DNA from: Gammaproteobacteria bacterium
Lineage (GTDB): Bacteria > Pseudomonadota > Gammaproteobacteria > SZUA-152
Direction of reading: 5' to 3'
NCBI GenBank assembly: GCA_032250735.1
Contig: JAVVEP010000002.1
Span: 172,003-236,002 of the forward strand
DNA: 64,000 bases
The notes under the pieces were generated by a model, which was given only the letters and a program-made list of their open reading frames with translations, did not search any database and was not told where the DNA came from. A program made the translations under genes and the position numbers. Each line of letters opens with the position of its first letter. Within the stretch, counting starts at the first letter, position 1. Of the stretch, positions 21,052 through 31,709 are shown one piece after another.

Positions 21052-21357
21052 ATGATTTCAATTTCTCATTTTCTAGTGCTGGGCGCGATCCTGTTTTGTA
21101 TCAGCGTGGCCGGCATATTTCTGAACCGGAAAAATATCATTATCCTGCTAATGGCAATCGAGATTATGCTGCTGGCGGTTAATATGAATTTTGTCGCCTT
21201 TTCGCACTATCTTGGCGATATTGCCGGACAGGTATTTGTGTTTTTCATTCTGACTGTTGCAGCGGCGGAGGCAGCCATCGGTCTCGCGATTCTGGTCGTG
21301 TTGTTTCGCAATCGTCGCACCATAAATGTTGAAGAACTGGATTCCCTTAAAGGGTAG
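21052..21357 (+). CDS. nuoK: NADH-quinone oxidoreductase subunit K
   Basis: NuoK is a three-helix membrane subunit (101 residues) homologous to MrpC/MnhC. The conserved glutamate-containing helix is [19 protein letters not shown], and the second Glu lies in [19 protein letters not shown]; both are needed for proton transfer in homologues. The upstream GGGGGGAGC is a strong ribosome-binding site. Normal length. Confidence 0.98.
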   Translation: MISISHFLVLGAILFCISVAGIFLNRKNIIILLMAIEIMLLAVNMNFVAFSHYLGDIAGQVFVFFILTVAAAEAAIGLAILVVLFRNRRTINVEELDSLKG

Positions 21358-21374
21358 CGCGGAGCTTTTTGATA

Positions 21375-23327
21375 ATGGAAAAAATTTACCTGACCATTGC
21401 TCTGGCCCCGCTTGCAGGCGCGATCCTGGCCGGCTTTTTTGGCCAGAAGATTGGTCGCTCCGGCTCTCACTGGGTCACTAGCATCGGCGTTGCCATTTCC
21501 TTTGTGCTATCCGTCTTTGTCTTTAAGGATGTGATTGTTGATGGCGCCGCAGTGTTTAATGCCACCGTGTACACCTGGGCGGTGAGTGACGGCATTCAGT
21601 TTGAAGTCGGCTTTCTGGTGGATTCATTAACCGCGGTTATGCTTGTCGTGGTCACCTTTGTGTCACTGATGGTGCATATCTACACCATTGGCTATATGCA
21701 AGACGACGATGGCTACCAGCGTTTTTTCAGCTATATCTCGCTGTTCACGTTCTCGATGCTGATGCTGGTGATGTCCAACAACTTCATGCAGTTATTCTTC
21801 GGCTGGGAAGCGGTGGGCCTGGTGTCATACCTTCTTATCGGCTTCTGGTTTAAGCGCGAAACGGCAATCTATGCAAACATGAAGGCCTTCCTGGTCAACC
21901 GGGTCGGTGACTTTGGTTTTATATTGGGCATCGCCGCTGTGCTGATGTATTTCAATAGTCTGGATTACGCCGATGTATTCAAGGCAGCGCCGGCGATGGC
22001 TAACCTGACGATTGAACTGATTCCCGGCACGGAATGGTCTTTGATGACGGTGATTTGCATCTTGCTGTTTATCGGCGCCATGGGTAAGTCCGCGCAGGTA
22101 CCCTTGCACGTATGGTTGCCGGATTCGATGGAAGGCCCCACGCCCATTTCCGCGCTGATTCATGCCGCCACCATGGTGACCGCAGGTATCTTTATGGTTG
22201 CCCGGATGTCGCCCTTGTTCGAGTTGTCCGAAACGGCATTGAGTTTTGTACTGGTGATCGGTGCGATTACGGCCTTGTTTATGGGCCTGCTGGGCATCAT
22301 CCAGAACGACATCAAACGCGTTATTGCCTACTCCACGTTGTCACAGCTGGGTTACATGACGGTGGCCCTCGGCGTGTCGGCCTATGCGGCCGGTATCTTC
22401 CACCTGATGACGCATGCTGCCTTCAAGGCACTGTTATTCCTCGGCGCCGGTTCTGTGATTATCGCCATGCACCACAAGCAGGACATCCGCGAAATGGGCG
22501 GACTCCGCAAATATATGCCCGTCACTTACATATGTATGTTGATTGGTTCCTTGGCACTGATCGGTTTCCCTGGCTTCGCCGGCTTCTTTTCCAAGGATGC
22601 CATTATCGAAGCGGTGCATGCCTCGACAATTCCCGGTTCAAGCTTTGCCTACTTCGCAGTCGTGGCCGGGGTATTCATCACTGCCTTCTATAGCTTCCGC
22701 ATGTTCTTCCTGGTTTTCCATGGCAAAGAACGCATGGACCACCACACCCGGGAACATCTGCACGAATCACCCAAGGTGGTCACCGTCCCCTTGATGCTAT
22801 TGGCAATCCCATCGGTGCTGGCCGGTGCGTTTTATATCGAACCGATGTTGTTCGGCGATCTGTTTGCGGATGCCATTTTCGTCAAGCCGGAACACGATGT
22901 GCTGGCGACAATAGGGGAGCACTACACCGGCATCGGCGGCTTTTTGTCACACGGTGTGATGGCGTTTCCGTTCTGGCTGTCGTTGGCGGGACTGGGACTG
23001 GCGGCCTTCTTCTATCTCAAACGCCCGGATATCCCGGCCATGATCAAGGACAAATTCTCGCTCGTGTACACCGTGCTGGGTCGTAAATATGGCTTTGACG
23101 ATTTCTACGACACCTTTTTCGCCGGTGGCGCACGTCGACTGGGTCAGCTGCTGTGGAACTTCGGCGACATGAAATTGATCGATGGCCTGATGGTGAACGG
23201 CACCGCCAGGGGCATAGGCTGGGTCTCCGGTAAGATCCGTGCAGCACAGACCGGGTATTTGTATCATTACGCGTTTGTGATGATTATCGGCCTGGTGGCA
23301 ATGGTTAGCTGGATATCGATCGCCTGA
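21375..23327 (+). CDS. nuoL: NADH-quinone oxidoreductase subunit L
   Basis: NuoL is the distal antiporter-like proton-pumping subunit, with a long lateral helix at its C-terminus. It has 650 residues. The conserved motifs are FFGWEAVGLVSYLLIGFWF (TM5 Glu), GKSAQVPLHVWLPDSMEGPTPISALIHAATMVTAG and NDIKRVIAYSTLSQLGYM. A TTG two codons upstream opens the frame; the ATG at 21375 fits the GGAGC ribosome-binding site spacing better. Confidence 0.97.
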   Translation: MEKIYLTIALAPLAGAILAGFFGQKIGRSGSHWVTSIGVAISFVLSVFVFKDVIVDGAAVFNATVYTWAVSDGIQFEVGFLVDSLTAVMLVVVTFVSLMVHIYTIGYMQDDDGYQRFFSYISLFTFSMLMLVMSNNFMQLFFGWEAVGLVSYLLIGFWFKRETAIYANMKAFLVNRVGDFGFILGIAAVLMYFNSLDYADVFKAAPAMANLTIELIPGTEWSLMTVICILLFIGAMGKSAQVPLHVWLPDSMEGPTPISALIHAATMVTAGIFMVARMSPLFELSETALSFVLVIGAITALFMGLLGIIQNDIKRVIAYSTLSQLGYMTVALGVSAYAAGIFHLMTHAAFKALLFLGAGSVIIAMHHKQDIREMGGLRKYMPVTYICMLIGSLALIGFPGFAGFFSKDAIIEAVHASTIPGSSFAYFAVVAGVFITAFYSFRMFFLVFHGKERMDHHTREHLHESPKVVTVPLMLLAIPSVLAGAFYIEPMLFGDLFADAIFVKPEHDVLATIGEHYTGIGGFLSHGVMAFPFWLSLAGLGLAAFFYLKRPDIPAMIKDKFSLVYTVLGRKYGFDDFYDTFFAGGARRLGQLLWNFGDMKLIDGLMVNGTARGIGWVSGKIRAAQTGYLYHYAFVMIIGLVAMVSWISIA

Positions 23328-23427
23328 TGGTGTCGTTGTGATGCGCCTGTATTTCTCAGAACGCTCCATAAAAACCGTAAAAAAACAAACTTAAAAACAG
23401 ACGAAAAAGAATAAAAGGTTATTTTGC

Positions 23428-24945
23428 ATGCTGGCTGATTTGCCTCTCTTAAGCTTGGTAATATGGGCGCCCATTATTGGTGGCGTGTTGGTGCTGTTTG
23501 CGAGTAAAGAAGAGCAGGTGACCACGGCGAAGATACTCGCGCTTGCCGTCGCTGTCCTCACCTTCCTGCTCACCATCCCCTTGTACACGGGGTTTGACGT
23601 TTCCACCTACCAGATGCAGTTTGCTGAAAAGCTGAACTGGATACCTCTGTTTAATATCAATTATCACCTTGGTGTTGATGGTATCTCCATGCCGTTAATC
23701 CTCTTGACCTCGTTCACCACGGTGCTGGTGGTGATTGCCGGCTGGGAGGTCATCAAGGTAAAAACGGCGCAGTACATGGCCGCCTTCCTGATCATGGACG
23801 GCCTGATGATCGGCGTGTTCTCGGCGCTGGACTCGGTGCTGTTTTACGTCTTCTGGGAAGCGATGCTGATACCGATGTTTCTGATTATCGGTATCTGGGG
23901 TGGAGAGCGGCGAGTGTATGCCACCATCAAGTTCTTTATATACACCTTCCTGGGTTCCGTCTTCATGTTGGTCGCACTGATCTACATGTATACCCAATCC
24001 GGCTCATTCGGCATTCTGGACTTCCACGATATCAAGCTTGGCATGACCGAGCAGACGCTGATCTTCATCGCCTTCCTGTTGGCCTTTGCGGTAAAGGTGC
24101 CGATGTGGCCGGTACACACCTGGTTGCCCGATGCCCACGTTGAGGCACCGACCGGCGGCTCAGTGATTCTGGCGGCAATCATGCTGAAAATGGGTGCCTA
24201 TGGTTTTGTGCGCTTCAGCATGCCAATTACCCCCGATGCCTCGCATGCCCTCGACTGGTTGATGATCACGCTGTCATTGATCGCAGTGGTGTATATCGCC
24301 TTCGTCGCACTGGTGCAAAGGGACATGAAGAAGCTGATCGCCTATTCATCCATCTCTCACATGGGTTTTGTGACCCTGGGCTTCTTTATAGTCTATTCGA
24401 TCATCGACAACACCGGCAGCCCGCAGGGCGCCGCCATGGGCATCGAGGGCGCCCTGGTGCAGATGATTTCACACGGCTTTATTTCGGGCGCCCTGTTCCT
24501 GTGTATCGGCGTCATGTATGACAGAATGCACAGCCGTTTGATCGGTGACTACGGCGGTGTGGCTAACACTATGCCGGTGTTTGCCGCCTTCATGGTGTTC
24601 TTTGCCATGGCCAATGCGGGCCTGCCGGGCACGTCTGCCTTTGTCGGTGAGTTTTTCGTGATCCTGGCCTCTTACAAGGCCAACTTCTGGCTGGCCTTTT
24701 TGGCCGCCACCACCCTTGTGTTTGGCGCCGCCTACACACTGTGGATGGTGAAGCGGGTGATCTTTGGTGAGGTTGCCAATGACAATGTGGCTGCTCTCAA
24801 GGACATCAATAACCGCGAATTCTTTATCCTGGGAACACTTGCCGTTGCCGTGTTGGCGTTAGGTTTATGGCCGGCTCCTTTGCTTGATGTCATGCATGTC
24901 ACCGTAGACCATCTTGTGCAACAAATCACACAATCGAAATTATAA
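23428..24945 (+). CDS. nuoM: NADH-quinone oxidoreductase subunit M
   Basis: NuoM is the middle antiporter-like proton-pumping subunit. The 505 residues include [21 protein letters not shown] (TM5 Glu), [34 protein letters not shown] (with the TM7 Lys region) and [21 protein letters not shown]. The 100-base gap from nuoL contains an A-rich leader with AAAAGG before the ATG. Nothing abnormal. Confidence 0.98.
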   Translation: MLADLPLLSLVIWAPIIGGVLVLFASKEEQVTTAKILALAVAVLTFLLTIPLYTGFDVSTYQMQFAEKLNWIPLFNINYHLGVDGISMPLILLTSFTTVLVVIAGWEVIKVKTAQYMAAFLIMDGLMIGVFSALDSVLFYVFWEAMLIPMFLIIGIWGGERRVYATIKFFIYTFLGSVFMLVALIYMYTQSGSFGILDFHDIKLGMTEQTLIFIAFLLAFAVKVPMWPVHTWLPDAHVEAPTGGSVILAAIMLKMGAYGFVRFSMPITPDASHALDWLMITLSLIAVVYIAFVALVQRDMKKLIAYSSISHMGFVTLGFFIVYSIIDNTGSPQGAAMGIEGALVQMISHGFISGALFLCIGVMYDRMHSRLIGDYGGVANTMPVFAAFMVFFAMANAGLPGTSAFVGEFFVILASYKANFWLAFLAATTLVFGAAYTLWMVKRVIFGEVANDNVAALKDINNREFFILGTLAVAVLALGLWPAPLLDVMHVTVDHLVQQITQSKL

Positions 24946-24947
24946 TT

Positions 24948-26393
24948 ATGCAAACTAGTTTTCAGATGCCCAATTTAATGCCCGCGGTGCCGGAGATCTT
25001 TCTGCTCTCCATGACCTGTATTATCTTGCTCGCGGTTCCCTATCTTGCCGACAAAAACCGTATCTTTATCTACCTGATGACGCTGGCCAGCCTGGCAGTG
25101 ACCGCAGCCCTGACCGTGGCCATGCACAACCCTGTGACGGTTTACACCTTCGATGGCTCATTTGTGAGCGATACCATGGGTGACGTACTGAAGATGTTTG
25201 TGTATCTGGTGTCTGCGGTCGTGTTTATCTATTCACGAAAATATTTGCTCGATCGAGCCATCTTCAAGGGCGAGTTTTACGTGCTGGGGTTGTTTGCCGT
25301 GCTCGGGATGATGGTGCTGATCTCGGCCCACAGCATGTTGACCATGTACCTCGGTCTGGAGTTGTTGTCACTCTCACTGTATGCACTGGTTGCCTTTCAT
25401 CGGGACTCAAAGGATGCCACTGAAGCTGCCATGAAATATTTTATTTTGGGCGCCCTGGCCTCGGGCATGTTGCTGTATGGCATGTCGCTGTTATATGGCA
25501 TAACCGGCACCCTTGATATCGGTGGGGTGCAGACCGCCATTGCGGGCCTGGAAGACTCCAAGAAAATGGTATTGGGGCTGGGTCTTGTACTGGTGATTGT
25601 CGGCCTGGCCTTCAAGCTGGGCGCGGTTCCCTTTCATATGTGGATTCCCGATGTGTATCACGGGGCGCCAACGGCCGTCACCCTGTTTATTGGCACCGCG
25701 CCGAAAATCGCCGCCTTCGCCATGGTCATGCGACTGCTGGTCGAAGGCCTGGGCGACATGCATGACCAGTGGCAGGATATTTTGATTATCATGGCGGTGC
25801 TCTCGATGGCGATAGGTAATGTGATTGCCATTGCACAGGCGAACATTAAACGTATGTTGGCCTATTCGACGATCTCCCACGTAGGATTTCTATTGCTTGG
25901 CATACTCGCCGGTAGCCAGGTGGGTTATACCGCTTCCATGTTCTATGCCATCGTCTATGCGCTGATGGCGATGGGCGGATTTGGGATGGTCATCCTGCTG
26001 AGCCGGGCGGGTTTTGAGGCCGATCAGCTATCGGACTTCAAGGGACTTAGCCAGCGCAGCCCCTGGTTTGCGTTCATTATGATGATTCTGATGTTCTCCA
26101 TGGCCGGTGTGCCGCCGACTATTGGCTTCTACGCGAAATTTGCCGTGTTGCAGGCGGTGGTGGATGTCGGCCTGACATGGCTGGCGGTGACGGCGGTGAT
26201 CTTTTCGATTATCGGCGTATTTTATTACCTGCGTATCGTCAAGCTCATGTACTTCGACAAACCTGAAGATACCCAGCCGATTGAATCGTGCACCGATATG
26301 AAACTGGTTTTATCCGCCAATGGTCTCGGTGTCCTGTTGCTTGGGCTGGCCCCCGGCAGTCTGATGGCTATGTGTGCCGCGGCGATAGGTTAG
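24948..26393 (+). CDS. nuoN: NADH-quinone oxidoreductase subunit N
   Basis: NuoN is the proximal antiporter-like proton-pumping subunit and ends the operon. The 481 residues show [19 protein letters not shown] (TM5 Glu), [36 protein letters not shown] and [21 protein letters not shown]. It starts two bases after the nuoM stop. The convergent moeA end lies 88 bases downstream; no clear intrinsic terminator was seen in that gap. Confidence 0.98.
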   Translation: MQTSFQMPNLMPAVPEIFLLSMTCIILLAVPYLADKNRIFIYLMTLASLAVTAALTVAMHNPVTVYTFDGSFVSDTMGDVLKMFVYLVSAVVFIYSRKYLLDRAIFKGEFYVLGLFAVLGMMVLISAHSMLTMYLGLELLSLSLYALVAFHRDSKDATEAAMKYFILGALASGMLLYGMSLLYGITGTLDIGGVQTAIAGLEDSKKMVLGLGLVLVIVGLAFKLGAVPFHMWIPDVYHGAPTAVTLFIGTAPKIAAFAMVMRLLVEGLGDMHDQWQDILIIMAVLSMAIGNVIAIAQANIKRMLAYSTISHVGFLLLGILAGSQVGYTASMFYAIVYALMAMGGFGMVILLSRAGFEADQLSDFKGLSQRSPWFAFIMMILMFSMAGVPPTIGFYAKFAVLQAVVDVGLTWLAVTAVIFSIIGVFYYLRIVKLMYFDKPEDTQPIESCTDMKLVLSANGLGVLLLGLAPGSLMAMCAAAIG

Positions 26394-26480
26394 GCTTTTT
26401 TAAATCGCCAACTGTCGTTAGGGCGGATCGGCAGTGTGGCTGCCTCTGTTATACGGACACCCAATACCCGTTTGAAAAGT

Positions 26481-27746
26481 CTAGACCATTCCGGCAAAGG
26501 GCTGCACCCTGACGTAGTCGCCGACTTCCACCACACTGGTCTCCAGTGGCAACTCGATAAAGCAATTCGCCTTACTCATCGAGCTCAGGATTCCCGATCC
26601 CTGGGCGCCCACGCTGCTGACCACCATCTCCCCATTGCTGTCGGTTGTTATCATGCCGCGCTGAAACTCAAGGCGTCCCGGGCGTTTTTTGAGCGGGCTG
26701 GCGGTCTTTAATAGCAGAAATTTCGGCACCACGTCTTCGATGCCCATCATGCGCAGAATGGCCGGTTGTACAAACTGGTAGAAGGTGACCATCGCCGAGA
26801 CGGGGTTGCCCGGTAGCCCAAAGAACTGGCAGGCCTCGATCTGTCCAAAGGCCAGTGGACGGCCGGGTTTCATGGCAATTTTCCAGAAACCCACCTGGCC
26901 CAGTTTTTCCAGCGTTTCCTTGACGAAATCCGCTTCGCCCACGGAGACGCCCCCGGTGGTGATCAGTATATCCGCCTGTTCTGCGGCGCTGGTGAAGGCC
27001 GCTTCAATCAGCCCGCGATCATCGGGGATGACGCCCATATCGATAGCCTCAACCTCCAGCCGCCGCAGCATACCATCCAGGGTGTAACGATTGCTGTCGT
27101 AAATCTGGCCATCGCCCAGGGCTTGTCCGACACTGCACAGCTCATCGCCGGTTGAGAAAAAGGCGACCCTGGGTTTTCGAAACACCGTCACGGTTGCATC
27201 GCCGATGGAGGCCAGCATACCGATGTCAGCGGGGGTCAGACGCCGGCCGGGCACAAAGACCGTTTCACCGCTGGCGAGATCTTCTCCGGCCTGGCGTACG
27301 TTTTCGCCGGCTTTATGCGCCGGGGTAATGGTGATGCTGTTGTCATGACGTTGCACCTTTTCCTGCATGATCACGGTATCCGTACCCGCCGGCATTTTCC
27401 CACCGGTCATGATGCGCGCGCATTCACCGGAGGAAATGCGGATCGCCAGCGGCTTTCCCGCCATAACGCTGCCCACAACGGTCAGCTCCCGGGTCCCGTC
27501 GGTGGGGATGTCGGCGCCGCACATCGCATAGCCATCCATGGCGGAATTGGTATGGGCCGGCACATTGATGGATGATCTCACTGTTTCCGCGAGGACACGA
27601 TTTAATGCCTCGCGAATGGGGAGCGTCTCCACCTCGGTAACGGGCTTGACCGTCTCGAGTATTTTATTGCGGGCCTGATCGACCGTCAGTGCATGGGTGT
27701 CGAATTCATCACAACAGCTGGCGGCGGGGGACGGTTGGTTGGTCAT
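26481..27746 (-). CDS. moeA: Molybdopterin molybdenumtransferase MoeA
   Basis: MoeA inserts molybdate into adenylylated molybdopterin to form Moco. The 421 residues show the MoeA N-terminal domains (PIREALNRVLAETV, TNSAMDGYA), the MogA-like domain III with IYDSNRYTLDGML, DILITTGGVSVGEADFV, and the PGRPLAFGQ and FGLPGNPVSAMVTFYQFV motifs, followed by the C-terminal beta domain. Three cofactor genes lie together on the minus strand in the order mobA-mobB-moeA. moeA starts seven bases after mobB, so they are one operon. The N-terminal 15 residues (CCDEFDTHALT) are of variable type. Confidence 0.97.
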   Translation of the reverse strand: MTNQPSPAASCCDEFDTHALTVDQARNKILETVKPVTEVETLPIREALNRVLAETVRSSINVPAHTNSAMDGYAMCGADIPTDGTRELTVVGSVMAGKPLAIRISSGECARIMTGGKMPAGTDTVIMQEKVQRHDNSITITPAHKAGENVRQAGEDLASGETVFVPGRRLTPADIGMLASIGDATVTVFRKPRVAFFSTGDELCSVGQALGDGQIYDSNRYTLDGMLRRLEVEAIDMGVIPDDRGLIEAAFTSAAEQADILITTGGVSVGEADFVKETLEKLGQVGFWKIAMKPGRPLAFGQIEACQFFGLPGNPVSAMVTFYQFVQPAILRMMGIEDVVPKFLLLKTASPLKKRPGRLEFQRGMITTDSNGEMVVSSVGAQGSGILSSMSKANCFIELPLETSVVEVGDYVRVQPFAGMV

Positions 27747-27753
27747 GGTGATA

Positions 27754-28317
27754 TCAATCCTTGTCAGGGTGGTAATGGCTGGCGTCAGACGTGGCTAGAT
27801 TGAAATAGCGGATGATGAAGCGAAGAATCTGTTCGGCATCATTCAGATCCAGGCAGGGTAGTTCACACCCGGGTTCATCAGGGTCATCCGTGGCGATGGC
27901 GATGATGTCAGGATCAGCGGCCGCCAGCGACAGTCGATGGTGCGGCGCACGAAGCAGTTCAATCTTTGGAAAATGCTCCTGCTTGAAGCCTTCCACCAGG
28001 ATAAGGTCTAGCTGATTCTGATCCAGATTCAGGAGCAGGCTGTTCAGGTCGACCTCATTAGCGTCACAACAGGATTCGGAAATCAGTGCCCATCGATACC
28101 TTGAGGCAATCAGCATCTGCTCGGCACCGGCCTTGCGCAGTTCGTAACTGTCCTTTCCCGGTGTGTCTATCTCAAAATCATGGTGGGAGTGTTTGATCAC
28201 GGCAAGTCGAATATCTTTTGCCTTACACAGGGCGATCAGTGTTTTTAACAGCGTGGTCTTGCCGGTGCCGCTGGGGGCGACAAAGCCGAGAATCGGTATT
28301 GATGCATTGTCTAACAT
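27754..28317 (-). CDS. mobB: Molybdopterin-guanine dinucleotide biosynthesis adaptor MobB
   Basis: MobB is a GTP-binding protein that assists MobA in making the MGD form of Moco. The P-loop is GFVAPSGTGKTTLLKTL near the N-terminus; next come the family motif VIKHSHHDFEIDTPGKDSYELRKAG and DLILVEGFKQEHFPKIELLR. The protein has 187 residues. Its start is one base beyond the mobA stop, and moeA follows after seven bases, so all three are translated from one message. Confidence 0.95.
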   Translation of the reverse strand: MLDNASIPILGFVAPSGTGKTTLLKTLIALCKAKDIRLAVIKHSHHDFEIDTPGKDSYELRKAGAEQMLIASRYRWALISESCCDANEVDLNSLLLNLDQNQLDLILVEGFKQEHFPKIELLRAPHHRLSLAAADPDIIAIATDDPDEPGCELPCLDLNDAEQILRFIIRYFNLATSDASHYHPDKD

Positions 28318-28318
28318 G

Positions 28319-28942
28319 TTATAGGTTGATCCGCCGTGTTTCCAGAAGGGATTGTGCCGTCTGTAGATCGGTCTCGGTATTGATGTTCATGAACACCTCG
28401 CTCTCGTTGGAAAAATCGACGATCACCGGCTGCAGGGTATTGACCCAGGTTTCCACTTTCCTCTGACCGGACTCGAGATAGTCTGTTAACGATGAAAGCA
28501 CAGTAGGGCTATAAAGGCCAAACAGGGTCTGTAGGCGGCTGCCGTCGTGGGGGATAACGGCCGATGTGGCCCCTTCGATATAGGCCTCCCGCAGGCGCGC
28601 GGCCAGTTGCGTCGGGAACAAGGGCGCATCACAGGGGACCACGAGCACCGGCATACCGTCTGCCTGCTCCAGTGCGCGCAACAGACCGGCCAGCGGACCT
28701 GCAAAGTGACCAAAGCGGTCTTCCAGTACCGGCAAGCCGTATCGGACATAGTGTTCGATGTTGCGGTTGGCGCTGATAAAGATCCGCGCCACTTGCGGTC
28801 GCAGGCGGGCGATGGCGTGTTCGATCAGGCAGTTGCCAGCGAAGGGGATCAGGCCCTTATCGATGCCGCCCATGCGGGTTGCGCGGCCGCCTGCCAGGAT
28901 CAGTCCGTTCAGTGCGGTGTTATCGGGGGAGTTTTCTGGCAT
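28319..28942 (-). CDS. mobA: Molybdenum cofactor guanylyltransferase MobA
   Basis: MobA transfers GMP from GTP to molybdopterin, giving MGD used by DMSO-reductase-family enzymes such as nitrate and formate enzymes. The nucleotide-binding signature LAGGRATRMGGIDKGLIPF is at residues 16-34, followed by PVLVVPCDAPLFP with the Mg-binding Asp. The protein has 207 residues. Its presence implies that the cell makes bis-MGD enzymes, although none is encoded in this window. It follows greB by seven bases on the same strand. Confidence 0.96.
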   Translation of the reverse strand: MPENSPDNTALNGLILAGGRATRMGGIDKGLIPFAGNCLIEHAIARLRPQVARIFISANRNIEHYVRYGLPVLEDRFGHFAGPLAGLLRALEQADGMPVLVVPCDAPLFPTQLAARLREAYIEGATSAVIPHDGSRLQTLFGLYSPTVLSSLTDYLESGQRKVETWVNTLQPVIVDFSNESEVFMNINTETDLQTAQSLLETRRINL

Positions 28943-28949
28943 AACCGTG

Positions 28950-29474
28950 CTAAGGGCCTGGCGGGGAATGGTCGTCTGCGCGGTAATGCACCGCGCTAAT
29001 ATACATCACCACCTCACCCCTGGGGGTGTTGACGGTGACTTCATCATCCACGGATTTCTTCATCAAGGCCCTGGCAACGGGCGAATCCATGCTGATATAG
29101 CCGGGCCCGGGGTCGATCTCATCCGGGCCGACAATACGGTATGTCAGGCTATTGCCGTCATCGTCCTCCAGCTCCACCCAGGCCCCGAAATAGATGCGGC
29201 GCTGATCACTCGGCGGCCTGTCGACCACCGTGATGTTGTCCAGCCGCTGGCGCAGAAACCGCACCCGCCGGTCGATCTCCCGCAGCCGCTTTTTGCCGTA
29301 GATATAATCGGCATTTTCGGAACGGTCGCCCTGAGCGGCCGCCTCGCGAACCGCCTGGGTGACCCTGGGGCGTTCCTGCTTCCACAGAACATCGAGCTCT
29401 TCCTGCAGACGGCAAAAACCCTCGCGCGTAATATATTTGGAACCCGGTTGTTGTGGAGGGCGATAGCGTCCCAT
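28950..29474 (-). CDS. greB: Transcription elongation factor GreB
   Basis: GreB rescues deeply backtracked RNA polymerase. The coiled-coil tip carries QGDRSENADYIYGKKRLREIDRR, the GreB form of the acidic motif, and the C-terminal domain ends VNTPRGEVVMYISAVHYRA. A longer frame opens at 29540, but the ATG at 29474 gives MGRYRPPQQPGSKYITREGF, which matches the short GreB-type N-terminus; 174 residues result. The last residues (DDHSPPGP) are a small nonconserved tail. It heads the minus-strand operon greB-mobA-mobB-moeA and is divergent from ggt. Confidence 0.96.
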   Translation of the reverse strand: MGRYRPPQQPGSKYITREGFCRLQEELDVLWKQERPRVTQAVREAAAQGDRSENADYIYGKKRLREIDRRVRFLRQRLDNITVVDRPPSDQRRIYFGAWVELEDDDGNSLTYRIVGPDEIDPGPGYISMDSPVARALMKKSVDDEVTVNTPRGEVVMYISAVHYRADDHSPPGP

Positions 29475-29623
29475 CGGCGGCCTTCTGTGCTGAAACAAGG
29501 TGGCTATTCTAAAGCGTTTGCGTCTCAATGGCGCAGGCATCCGTTGCGCGAGTTACGAACACTTTGCAAAATCGGCGGTATATTCTAGCATCAAGTCACC
29601 ATCATCCTTTTGGCGAAAAAACT

Positions 29624-31342
29624 ATGTTGAGACATTACCGGATACGATTCACTGTTGCTGCCGTGGGCGTAACGATCGCCTTAGCGCTGTGGCTTGCCCC
29701 CGTTGCCCTGGCCGACAAGCCACCCCATGCGGCCATCGCCACGGCCCATCCCGAGGCGACCGCGGCCGGCCATGAGATTCTGGCACTGGGCGGCAACGCC
29801 TTTGATGCCGCGGTGGCCATTACTGCGGTAATCGGTGTGGTGGAACCCTATGGCTCCGGACTCGGGGGCGGGGGCTTCTGGTTGTTGCACCGTCAGTCCG
29901 ATGGCTACCAGACCCTGCTGGATGGGCGGGAAAAGGCCCCGGCCGCGGCGCATCGCGACATGTACCTTGATGCGGAGGGCAATGTGATCGACGGCGCCGC
30001 GATCAATGGCCCCCTGGCCGCGGGCATCCCCGGCGTGCCGGCGGCCATGGTGCATCTGGCCAAAAACTATGGGCGCCTGCCGCTGCAGAAAAGCCTGGCA
30101 CCCGCCATTCGCGTTGCCAGCAACGGCTTTGCGGTCGACGAACAGTATCGGCGTTACGCCACGATGCGCCTGAAGACCCTGCAACAGTATCCCGCCACTG
30201 CGGAGATTTTTCTGGAAAATGGCGCCGTGCCGCCGCTGGGTCACCGGTTACGGCAGCCGGACCTTGCCCGTACCCTGGAGACGATTGCGCAACAGGGCAA
30301 TGCCGGTTTTTATCAGGGTACGATGGCCAGGCGGATCGTCGCCGGGGTCAAACAGGCCGGTGGCCTCTGGAGCCTGGCGGATCTGGAAAACTATCGGGTC
30401 ATCGAACGGGAGCCGATCAGGGTGGACTATCAGGGGATGACCCTGATCTCCGCACCGCTACCATCATCCGGCGGGATTGTGCTTGCCGGCATCCTGAATA
30501 TGTTAAGCCAGTATGATGTCGCGACCATGGACCGCGTTGACCGGACCCATGTCACCCTCGAGGCGATGCGGCGCGCCTATCGTGACCGGGCGGAATACCT
30601 GGGCGACAGTGATTTTGTGGAGGTGCCGGTCGCGCGACTGCTGAGCCGTGAGCACAGCCGGCAGCTGGTCCGTGATCTGCAGCTGGACCGGGCCACGCCC
30701 AGCGAGGAGCTGGCCCCGGTGGGCGATCCCGGCGGCGCGGGCGCGGATACCACCCACTTTTCCGTGCTGGATAAAGACGGTAACCGTGTGGCGGCGACGC
30801 TGAGCGTGAATTACCTGTTCGGTTCCTGTTATGTCGTGCCCGGCACCGGTTTTTTACTCAATGACGAGATGGACGATTTTTCCGCCAAGCCCGGTGTACC
30901 CAATGCCTATGGCCTGGTGGGAGCGGAGGCCAATGCGATAGCGCCCGGCAAACGGCCGCTGTCCAGCATGTCGCCCACCTTCATCGAGAATGACCGGGGT
31001 GTCGCCTTGTTGGGCACACCGGGCGGTAGCCGGATCATTACCATGGTGCTGTTGGGGGCGTTGGAGTACGACAAGGGCGGGGACGCACCGGACATTGTGA
31101 AGCGGCCGCGCTTTCATCATCAATACCTGCCCGATCTCGTCATGTATGAAAACGAGGCCTTTGATGCAGAGCTGGAGCAGGAGCTGGCCTTGCGGGGGCA
31201 TGTGCTGAAAAAACAGATGTCGCCCTATGGCGGCGGCTTTGGCCATTACGGCAATATGCAGGCCGTGGTGTGGGACAAGTCCAGGAACACGGTCAGCGCG
31301 GCCAGCGACCCGCGGGGCATCGGTGCCGCGACGCTCAAATAA
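29624..31342 (+). CDS. ggt: Gamma-glutamyltransferase (glutathione hydrolase), periplasmic
   Basis: GGT is an exported N-terminal-nucleophile enzyme that removes the gamma-glutamyl group of glutathione and its conjugates. From the ATG at 29624 there are 572 residues with a signal peptide (basic start, hydrophobic 11-29, cleavage after APVALA). The large-subunit part has GGNAFDAAVAITAVIGVVEPYGSGLGGGGF, and the autoprocessing site with the catalytic Thr (about 376) lies in GADTTHFSVLDKDGN. The small subunit shows SSMSPTFI and GTPGGSRIITMV. The frame extends upstream to 29528, but those residues are not signal-like. A monocistronic gene. Confidence 0.95.
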   Translation: MLRHYRIRFTVAAVGVTIALALWLAPVALADKPPHAAIATAHPEATAAGHEILALGGNAFDAAVAITAVIGVVEPYGSGLGGGGFWLLHRQSDGYQTLLDGREKAPAAAHRDMYLDAEGNVIDGAAINGPLAAGIPGVPAAMVHLAKNYGRLPLQKSLAPAIRVASNGFAVDEQYRRYATMRLKTLQQYPATAEIFLENGAVPPLGHRLRQPDLARTLETIAQQGNAGFYQGTMARRIVAGVKQAGGLWSLADLENYRVIEREPIRVDYQGMTLISAPLPSSGGIVLAGILNMLSQYDVATMDRVDRTHVTLEAMRRAYRDRAEYLGDSDFVEVPVARLLSREHSRQLVRDLQLDRATPSEELAPVGDPGGAGADTTHFSVLDKDGNRVAATLSVNYLFGSCYVVPGTGFLLNDEMDDFSAKPGVPNAYGLVGAEANAIAPGKRPLSSMSPTFIENDRGVALLGTPGGSRIITMVLLGALEYDKGGDAPDIVKRPRFHHQYLPDLVMYENEAFDAELEQELALRGHVLKKQMSPYGGGFGHYGNMQAVVWDKSRNTVSAASDPRGIGAATLK

Positions 31343-31709
31343 TCCTCTACGCCAGGCGGGTGTCGGGTTTCACCCTGCCTGTAAGCATAAGCTGTTGAAT
31401 AGGCTTGTCTTATTTTCGCCCCTCGGTTTTTCGGTTGCCGGCCCCATATCGGATCCGTCAATGGTCCAGTTCTTTGCGGGCCGAAGATATTCCCGCTGCC
31501 GACCACCCACATGACGAATGTTTAGGTTATAATGCGCGGTTTGGCGACCCCGGGCTTCCCGTTACAAGGGACTGAGGCTGCCAGTCGAGGGCCGCTTTGG
31601 AATTTTTAGGGTTTTCGTTACACCGCTGCAGGTAGGTGAGTGGACGGAACAATCTGTAACCAATGTGCAACCAATGTGTAAATGCATTTTCAACTTTTAG
31701 AGTACTGAC
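31343..31709. other. ggt-fusA intergenic region
   Basis: This 367-base spacer has no gene. An inverted repeat at 31353-31381 (CAGGC GGGTG loop CACCC TGCCTG, one bulge) lies 11 bases after the ggt stop. It may slow or end ggt transcription, but it lacks a clear T-run. A perfect -10 TATAAT is at 31528-31533 with no good -35, and could be part of the fusA promoter. The direct repeat AACCAATGTG occurs at 31658-31667 and 31669-31678 in the fusA leader. Confidence 0.45.
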